A DNA stretch of 64,000 nucleotides from Tetraselmis striata. Taxonomy: Eukaryota > Chlorophyta > Chlorodendrophyceae > Chlorodendrales > Chlorodendraceae. Below, in pieces: positions 56,163 to 64,000 of the stretch. A program made the position numbers and the translations under genes. How positions within the stretch are numbered: the first letter of the stretch is position 1; the number at the start of each line of letters is the position of its first letter. The stretch is from assembly GCA_006384855.1 (NCBI GenBank), contig VCJN01001983.1, positions 62,001-126,000 of the forward strand, read 5' to 3'. A model generated the notes under the pieces. That model saw nothing but the letters and a program-made list of their open reading frames with translations. It was not told the DNA's origin and made no database searches.

Positions 56163-59100
56163 TGTCAGAGGGAGATTATTGAAGTGATGGCTGAGTGGCA
56201 CTGTCACTATAGTGGAAGAGTCGGCGAGAGTCGGCACGCATGCGTCGAGTCACGTCGAGTGCCAAAAAGCGAGGTGCAAGCTGGAAAAGGAAAAGCTGCT
56301 GTGAGCCGTGGGCGATGGACGAAAGGTAGTCGATGTCGCCGTGGTGATGGCTGAGTGGCACTGCCACGGGAGAGAAAGGGTGAGTCGGAACATTTCTGGG
56401 GAGAGCAGTTGACTGAATTTACAGAAGCTGAGGCTGACAATTTATCCCAGCCGGCTAGGTGTCGACGAAGGTAGACACCGCTCCATCAAAGAAGACAATC
56501 CGGCAAAAAAGTCTAAGTGCCGTACTCTGGCAGCATCTGGGTGTCGTACATCTTAGGCACATGTACGGCAGTAGCACTTCACAATGCGGATTTCCCGGAG
56601 AGAAAATGCGGATTCAGGGTACCGGGGTACCCTCGGTCCGACACCCCTCCTCATCCTGTGAAATCCCGCGGGCGCAGGACATATAGCGGTAGAGGCGCAA
56701 CGGAAGGCTCCTCGGATGACCCCATCAGGAAAGCGCGGAAATGAAGAAAGGTAGTTAGTGGTAGCGTTTTAGAGAAGAAATCGGCCAGCTGGTCTGCGGT
56801 AGGCGTGTAGTGCATGTCGATGATGCCGTCTTGGCAGAGTTGGGCCGCGTATGGGAACTTGAGGTCAATGTGGCGTTGCGCGCATGTAATCATACCATGC
56901 TTCACCTGAACGATGCACGCATGGTTGTCCGCACACACCCGCACTGGGTCAGTGGTGGGGTGGCTGAGCTGGCGCAGGAGAACGCGAATAAATGCCATGC
57001 ATTTGCAGGCCATGCAGAGCCCCACGAACTCCGCCTCGGCTGCAGATAGGGCCACGCGCTTTTGAACCTGCGCGCGGTAGGCGACTGGGGTGCCGTGCAC
57101 CAGGGCGAGATAACCAGTAGTGGAGCGGCGTTTGGGCATGAAGGTTGCCCAGTCATCATCCACCAAGCAAGAAGATGAAGTCAGGTGCCCCGTTGTCCAG
57201 TTGCTTCCGGAAAATGAGGCCATGGCTGGGGGTGCCCTTGAGGTAGCGCAGCACCGATATGGCGATCTGCCAGTGACGCTCGGTGGAGGATGCCATATAG
57301 GCGCACAGTCGGCCGACCACAAAAGCAGTATAAGGACGCGATGCCACAGCCAGCTAGATAAGGCTGCCAACAAGATTGGGATAGGGAAAGAGTTTGGTGT
57401 CGAGAGGCGCGCTTGTAGGGGCATAAAAATCGGTATCCGGCGTGCATGGCAGGCGGCGAGGCGTGCACTCCGTCATCTTGAAGGTAGTCAGGATGTCGTT
57501 GATGTATTCCTCCTGATGGAGGTGGATCACGCCGCTCGGCTTGCGGTCAATGGCCATGCCAAGAAGCCAGGTGCATAGCAGGCCGTCAGTGGTTGCATCA
57601 AACGTAGTGAAGAGAGAAGTCTGAAAACGCTCCTGGATGTTGGACGATGGGGAGGTAGCCAGCATGATATCATCAACGTAGACGCATAGGATGGCCAGCA
57701 GGGAGCCATCGGCGGCGCTCAGTGTCCATACGCCGGGATCGCACTCGGAGCTGATGAAGCCGAAGTCACGGAGAAAGGAAGAAAAGCGCAGAAACCATGC
57801 CTTGGCCGCCTGCGGCAGGCCGTAGAGTGCCTTAACGAGTTTCCAAGCATGGTCCTTGTAGCCGGGGAGGGGGGTGGCTGGGTAAACGTAGACATCTCCA
57901 GCGAGGTGACCGTTGAGGAAGGCACATGTGACGTCGAACTGGTATAGCTCCCAGTCGAGTTGAACTGCAAGAGCAATAGTGGTGCGCAAGGCGATGAAGC
58001 TGGCGATTGGGGCATAGGCCTTGGTGTCATCATAGTTCTCGCCGGCAGTGAGTTGATCGCCGCGGACGACTACTATGGCCTTGCGCTTGATGAGGTTGCC
58101 GTCCTTGTCGTGTGTGTTCGCGAAGGCCCACGCCGTGTGTATGATGATCGCTGACGGGTTGTTGCGTCGAAGCTCAGGGACGCCGATCCAAACAAAAGTC
58201 TCCATCTTGGTGATAGAGGCAATCGCATGGTCCATGGACTGTTTCCATTCATCGGGGTGATTACTGGAGATGGCCTCCTTGTAGTTGCGCGACGCCTTGG
58301 ACACGCGGACAGTGGGTATGTGGACAGTGGTAGTGGTGCTGAGTAGGGGCGCACAACCTCCGCGATGGCGGATGTCACTAGCGTGGGGTGGTAGTCGCTG
58401 AGGTCGAAATAAGGGGAAGGTAGTCGCGCCGATCCACTAATGTGAGGAGTTGGTAGTGTTGTGGCGCCCCCCTCCTAGTGACGCGGAAGATACTGCTCGT
58501 CTTGATGCGGAGGTGGGGGCCCCTCCTGCGCCGAGGCAAGCGCCGCTGATGGCGGCATGGGTGGCGGTGCTTGTGGCCCCTCTTGCCGGTCCGAGGGTTG
58601 CGGCTCGTCCAACAGGTGGTCATCGTCGGGGAGCTGGAAGACTGGCATAGAGAGAGCCGGTGTGTTGGAGAAGGGCTGTGTTACCTCGTCAAAGATGACA
58701 TCACTGTTTCTCACATGGTAGCCGGGTTGTAGATGCGGTAGCCAGCGGTGTCGGCATGGTGGCCAACGTAGATGCCCGGCAAGGATGTAGGTGTCATTTT
58801 GCCCTTGGCTGCGCTCATAGGCACAGGGATGTTGACCCAGGCGACGCAGCCGAGGACATGCAGGTCGGTGAGGTCGGGCTTGCGGCCGGCCATCAGCGTG
58901 TAGGGTAAGGCGTTGACGGACGAGCTCCACTGTCGGTTGCAGAGATAGACGGCGTGAAAATACGCCCAATCCCAAAAGGTGCAGTCGAGGCCGGCGTGGA
59001 GGAGCATGGCTTGGGCACACTCACCGATGATGCGGAAAGAGCGCTCCGCCAGGCCCGCCCAATGATGAGAGTGAGACGAAGTAAATTCCAGCGCGATGTT

Positions 59101-61472
59101 GAGGTCGGCGCATGCTTGACGAAACGGAGAGCCGGTATAAACTGCGCTGCGATCGGCACGTATGCATTGGATGGCGTGACCCATGCCGAGCACTGCCGCA
59201 TGAAGTTGACGGACGGCTCAAACGGCCTCGTCGTTGGTGCGAATAGTGATTGCGACCTTCACGCCAGTGTAGGAACCCACTGCGCCGAAGATATGCTGCG
59301 CTCCAGTGACCGACGGGCAAGGTCCCTTCCAGTCGTCGATTACCACGAGCACGTATGGCGCTGTCGCGCGTGGGGAGGGCTGCCGGTTGACCGACTGCTG
59401 CTGGTGGCACGGCGAAAATATATGGTCGACGACTAGAGAGGTTGGCAGCTGGAGGATCGGCGCAGCGGTTAGGAGCGGTAGCGTTGGTTGCGGGTCGCCA
59501 CGCAAGGCGTCCTGCTCCGCATGAAGGACGTGGGACGCCAACGCCGCTGAGGCCGGGAATGTGGGCGAGGTGAGGCATAGGGGTTGGGCCGGGGTGGGGA
59601 CGGGTTGAGGACGTTGCCAAGTGATGTCGTCTAGGTGGATGGGGGGGGGGGGGGGGGGGGGGGGGGGGTCGAGGGGGTAGGGATGGGAGTAAATGTTCCA
59701 GCGGGGGGGAATGTCGGGGGTAATGAAGATCGCGAAGGTGTCGAGGTGAGGGCGGAAGTGATGGACACGCCATGGGTGTGAGAACGGGGACTCGAGGTCG
59801 TCATCAGAGTCGGAGTAGGGGACGTGCCAGGGGTCATGTATGTCATCCTCCGCGTTGTCCTCGCCCCCCCCCCCCCCCCCCCCCACCCCCTCATGCGCTC
59901 CGGTGGCCGCCCCTCCTGGGGCTGCGGTGGGGCAGGTGAGCATGATGGGCCGGCTGTCGTGGTGTTGTGCCGACGTGGACACACCCACGAACGGGAAGAC
60001 CTCCTGGTGTCCTATCGGACGCTGGCTGGAGTTGTTGTTGGCCTACTGATGCCCCTGGTTCTGATTTCCGGCCGGGGAGACGAACCCCGCCGGCTGCTGA
60101 TGGCGTTGCATGCCGTCGTTGCCGCCATGGTTGGTCCAACGCTGCCGCTGGAGCCTGTCCTGATTAGTATGGTTGTTGCCGTAAAAATGCTGACATGGTG
60201 GCGCCTGATGGTTGTAGTTGTCACGCGGGTTGTGGCCATAGCTAGCGTTGACGCGAATCTCCGCACGTTCGCGCTGATGGCGGTCATAGCGAGGGTCGTG
60301 CATGGTGCTGGTTGGCGTGGTGTCATACGCATAATGTTGGTATGGCTGCTGGTCCCACACTGCTGTTGGGTGTATATGGCATGGACGGTCACACCTTTAG
60401 CATACGACGTCGGGCATGTTGGCGTGCTGCGGGTCCCTGGGGCTGTAGGAATTGAGGTTTGGCGGGTACACGCGGACGCACTGCTGACGCTAACGCTTGC
60501 GCGCCTCCATGTTCTGTCCAGCGCTGATGATGGTTGCCAGCTTCTCGTTGACAGTGCCCGCCGAGATGGTGGTGTCGACGATATGATCGCAATCTGGGCG
60601 AAGCCATGGGATGAGGTAGTTGGTGGCTACGTACTCGAAGGTCCACTGGCCATGTGCCTTGTTCAACAGATTCCATAGGTTCCGGTAGCGCCGAACATAC
60701 ACCTGAACCGGCTCATTCAGAAGCTGGCCCGCTACGATCTCCTCCTCCAAGTGCTTGCGCTCCTCCATGGCCGAGCTCTGGAGCTCAGTGAGAAGGGCCT
60801 TCCTGGCCGTATATCCACGCTTTCTGGAGTCCATGCATGCTGATGCTGTTGACTATGGCCAGTGCCATGGGATAATTCGCTTCAGCATGGCGCAAGGCGG
60901 CCACGAGGATCATTTGTTCTTGACGGGTGCCTTTGCCCTTGGTGGTGTAGTCCAAGTAGCCGGCGCTGCCGAGAGAGATTTTGATGGCTTGAGCGTTGTC
61001 CCGCGTAGTGATGGTGTTGTCCCAGATGTGGACGTTCTTGAGGTCGAGCGTCGGCTTCACTGCAGCCGGCTTGATATGCTGGATGTCACATGAGTCACTG
61101 TCTGATGCATCGTCTAGGCTGAAGGCGTCTTCAGAGTTGGTATCATCACGGACGTGAGGTAGTGGTGGAGCGCTGCTAGGGTCCGTCTGGATCGCACTCT
61201 GCCGAGCCAGATTGGCCAGGGGGGTGTTCATCATGCCGGTGGTAATGCTGGTAGACATCGCGAAGGGATGGCGCACTCGTGCTGTAATATGTATATGAAG
61301 TAACTTGACAGTTGAATCAGCGATGCGTCGAAACTTTTAAAGGAACGGGTTCTAAATCACTGGCATACAGTTCCATTAATTGGATTGCCAGCGCTTTGAA
61401 GTAGCGACTATGAACTCGCGTGTGGCTTGCATAGAAGTCACCAGGCGCAGCGTTTCGAGCGGCGGCTCACCA

Positions 61473-61560
61473 GATTATAGTACTCAGTAGTACATGTCAG
61501 TAGAAAAGCGCTTGTAAGCGAGTACCATTTTTTTTCCAGCAGCGAGTAGCGAGTAATCCT
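61473..61560. repeat. Dispersed repeat 'attatagtact...aagcgctt', copy 1
   Basis: The block caccagattatagtact, then agtagtacatgtcag, then aagcgcttgt and a run of T followed by gcgagtagcgag occurs here and again at about 62626-62731; a shorter version lies at about 62808-62846. The copies flank the nested inverted-repeat element on both sides. Confidence 0.8.
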
Positions 61561-62594
61561 TAGCGAGCAATTACCCTACTATGGGGCACCTTTCCGTTTA
61601 ACCTAATCTCCCGAATCGCCACATTACTGCATGCCATCCCCGTCTTTTGCATCCCATTCCGGGTGCTGTTGGCTGTCTGTTGCATGTTCTATGACTCAAT
61701 TCGACAAAGTTTAGGCATAGAAGTGCCGGGTTCAGAGGGTGGGGGTCGGGCCTTTTTAAAAAATCGGAGTTTGCAAATTATGGGGCACCCCGTGCGGCGT
61801 GCCTGCCGCGCACCATCACCTAGGGACACATGCGCGGCGACGTCACAACCACGGCCGGCCAGGAGGCTAAGGACGCCCCCACGCCCCCTATCTGCCCACG
61901 TTGGTGTCTAGAGGGGCTAGAGGCTGCCGAGGTGGTGGCGATCCCTGCGCCGTGGCGAGGATCTGGAGCGCTATCGCGGTTGATGAGGTCGGATCGGTCC
62001 GGGGGGCGCCCGTTGCTTGCGACTCTGCTGGCGTCTCGGGCGCGCCAGGCCCAGCCGGCAGAGCCTCCGCCGCGGCGCTCTGGCTGCAGCAACGGCCCTG
62101 GCCATAGCCTGATTGGCAATGTGCTCTGCGTCGCGGAGAGAAGGCGCGCCGCCCGTTTTTTTTCCGAGCCGACTCGCCAAGATCGCTGCTGCTCGCACAC
62201 GCACGCACGCACGCCCGCCGACCTCCCCCGCGACAGACCAACGCAGCAGGCCTTCACCCCATCATCGTTGCTAGGTATGTCACGTCACAGCAGGCCATGG
62301 TGGCGAGCCAGGTTACGAGAGGAGGTGTCGTCGGCTGGCAGAGAGCGGCCACGTGTTGCGGGTGAAGATTCGAAGTTTGAAATTTCACATTTTCTGAGCT
62401 GACTTACCTCCACTATCCCGGTCACAGCTCCCACATACGAGGCATGCGCGCACCGCCCGCTTAAAAAAACCTAGCAGACAGATAGGTCTAGGGCTGGTGA
62501 GAAGCCCACCTCCATTCCTGCAATCCTATTGGCTATGGCTGGCCTTGCCCCGAGAGGGTGCCCCATGATTTGGGTGCCCCAAAATTGCTCGCTA
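61561..62594. mobile_element. Non-autonomous inverted-repeat element nested in the Copia element
   Basis: The left end starts TAGCGAGCAATT and soon has ATGGGGCACC. The right end read in reverse starts TAGCGAGCAATT and then GGGGCACC and ATGGGGCACC. The 1.03 kb between them is GC-rich, with no transposase recognised. It interrupts the 5' untranslated region of the Copia copy, so it arrived later, or both insertions lie in older repeats. Confidence 0.6.
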
Positions 62595-62625
62595 CCAGTG
62601 GCGAGTAGCGAGTACCAGTAGCAGG

Positions 62626-62846
62626 CTCCACCAGATTATAGTACTTAGTAGTACATGTCAGCAGATAAGCGCTTGTGACGACTAGCGAGTACCATTTTTT
62701 TTCCATTACCAGCAGCGAGTAGCGAGCACCAGTACCATTACCTCCCAACCGTGAGATCGTAATCGGACGGCTGTGTTATTAAGAACCGTGGGCGGGCGGG
62801 CGGGTGGATTATAGTACTTAGTATTACATGCCAGCAGATAAGCGCT
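62626..62846. repeat. Dispersed repeat 'attatagtact...aagcgctt', copies 2 and 3
   Basis: Second copy at about 62626-62731, nearly the same as that at 61473-61560, and a partial third copy at about 62808-62846. Related gcgagtagcg strings also occur at 8741-8755 inside the intron 6 transposon. Confidence 0.75.
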
Positions 62847-63570
62847 TTAGTCATGCACCTATAGGCCCGATCCGCAGTATACGGGTACCCGTACGGCAAT
62901 AAAGCTCACCGCCGAAAAATCGACGCTTCGCTGCATGACCGTAGGGGTGGGCAGGTGGGAAGAAAAATCTCGTCGCACGTCGCCGTCGGTCGTCGAAAGC
63001 TGTTGAGGGTCGAGATACACGCGGGTTGAAGCCTCTGGCAGGCGTCGAGCACGGGGCAAGACGTCGAACCAAAGGAGAAGGCCCAAAAACCTTTCGGAGG
63101 GAGATTACTGAAGTGATGGCTGAGTGGCACTGTCACTATAGTGGAAAAGTCGGCGAGAGTCGGCACGCATGCGTCGAGTCACGTCGAGTGCCAACAAGCA
63201 AGGTGCACGCTGGAAAAGCAAAGGGTTGCTGTGAGCCGTGGGCGATGGACGAAAGGTAGTCGCTGTCGCCGTGGTGATGGCTGAGTGGCACTGTCACGAG
63301 AGAAGGGTGAGTCGGAACATTTCTGGGAAGAGCAGTTGACTGAATTTACAGGAGCCGAGGCAGACAATATATGCCAGTCGGCTATGTGTCGACTAAGGTA
63401 GACACCGCTCCATCAAACAAGACAATCTGGCCAAAAAGTCTAAGTGCCGTACTCTGGCAGCATCTGGGTGTCGTGCATCTTAGGCACATGTACGGCAGTA
63501 GCACTTCATAATGCGGGTTTCATAGAAAGAAAATGCGGATTCATGGTACCGGGAAACCATGGGTCCAACA

Positions 63571-64000
63571 CGCTGTATAAGCGTGCGGTACATAAGCTCA
63601 TAGTATGGTTGTAAACTGTGTGAGGTACTTAGTCGCACGTGCACCCGCGCCCTCTAAGTCCGCGCGAAGTGCGCGCACCGTGGTTTGCGCGCGGCGGGTC
63701 CGCCTCATGACGAGGAAATGTGCCGACGGCAAATCGAACCTGCGCACGGGCATGCGCGCATGCAAAGAGTAGCTCGCCGCTTAAACGCGTAGGCTTAAGC
63801 CAAAAAGGGAAAATCACGTTTTGTTATACATACCCGGTACCGAACGGCTCGTTGTACTGCGTGGGGCACCGATTTAAAGTTGGGCTTTTAAAAGCCCGTT
63901 CATCACTTTTGACGCATGTAGTGGGATGGGGTGTTACACTTGTTGGCTAGCTTTAGGTAGCTTTGAGTGCGCGCTATATGCATGACATACATCGTGCTAT
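63571..64000. other. Right edge, no gene recognised
   Basis: After the right LTR of the Copia element the last 430 bases show no coding region, RNA gene or repeat that I can support. Confidence 0.5.

Larger units (their letters stand above)
56163..63570 (-). mobile_element. Copia-type LTR retrotransposon, old and broken
   Basis: The long terminal repeats are 56163-56643 and 63092-63570, about 480 bases each and roughly 90% identical by eye. On the minus strand the order is gag (about 61276-60480), a short linker with a G/C run, integrase (about 59200-58710, GLAERSFRIIGECAQ), reverse transcriptase (about 58304-57354, QFDVTCAFLNG and YVDDI) and RNase H (about 57300-56680, VALSAAEAEFVG). Integrase before reverse transcriptase defines Copia. 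The outer flanks cgcag and cgctg match in four of five bases, as expected of an aged 5-bp target duplication. A purine-rich tract borders the inner end of the left repeat. The frames are broken in several places, perhaps six to ten, so the copy is dead. An inverted-repeat element is inserted near its 5' side. Confidence 0.85.

Noticed and set aside
61830-62402. Open frames of 145-190 codons on both strands inside the nested element
   Set aside because: Arg/Ala/Pro-rich frames caused by high GC, with no domain on either strand.
63655-63790. Possible tRNA gene (a ggttcgatt B-box-like string on the minus strand)
   Set aside because: No A box, anticodon arm or acceptor stem could be placed around it.
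1-64000. CRISPR array or bacterial operon
   Set aside because: No regularly spaced short repeats with unique spacers; spliced genes show the DNA is eukaryotic. The 105-bp and 261-bp tandem repeats have no spacers.

Overview
The window is nuclear DNA of a eukaryote. Its genes have many introns with ordinary GT-AG ends, GC-rich exons, long C or G runs in introns and spacers, and many mobile elements. One gene encodes the stand-alone, plastid-type dihydropyrimidine dehydrogenase typical of plants. Together with a cytosolic plant-like LysM protein this points to a photosynthetic lineage, most likely a repeat-rich green alga. The species cannot be fixed from the sequence.

Nine host genes can be read exon by exon with consistent splice phases: a LysM-domain protein (28-1984, +); a small membrane protein (2535-3010, -); a large Kelch-repeat/MYND-finger protein in 12 exons (4509-18118, +); clathrin light chain (23940-25741, +); a MYND finger fused to a CS/NudC-like domain (27468-30254, +); an 84-residue basic protein (30568-31168, -); a tandem CCCH zinc-finger protein resembling the N-terminus of ZC3H11A (37547-40905, +); an ABHD18-like alpha/beta hydrolase (41375-45134, -); and PYD1-type dihydropyrimidine dehydrogenase (51459-53194, +). 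A single-exon frame of 200 codons (54211-54813, -) is a tenth, unrecognised candidate.

Mobile elements fill the rest. A 4.8-kb element with perfect 31-bp terminal inverted repeats sits inside intron 6 of the Kelch/MYND gene (8589-13421). A Mutator-like DNA transposon lies at 19789-23278 and carries a tandem repeat with a roughly 105-bp unit. A short tyrosine-recombinase element with a gag-like gene and near-identical end repeats lies at 32593-35703. A decayed DIRS-like element is at 45716-50052, two tRNA-derived SINEs in opposite orientation at 50113-50745, and an old Copia LTR element at 56163-63570 holds a nested inverted-repeat element at 61561-62594.

The host genes do not form a pathway. 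They are housekeeping or protein-interaction genes: endocytosis (clathrin light chain), pyrimidine catabolism (PYD1), RNA-binding CCCH fingers, and two unrelated MYND proteins. Exon coordinates were derived by hand from splice signals, phase and protein similarity recalled from memory; no database search was run.
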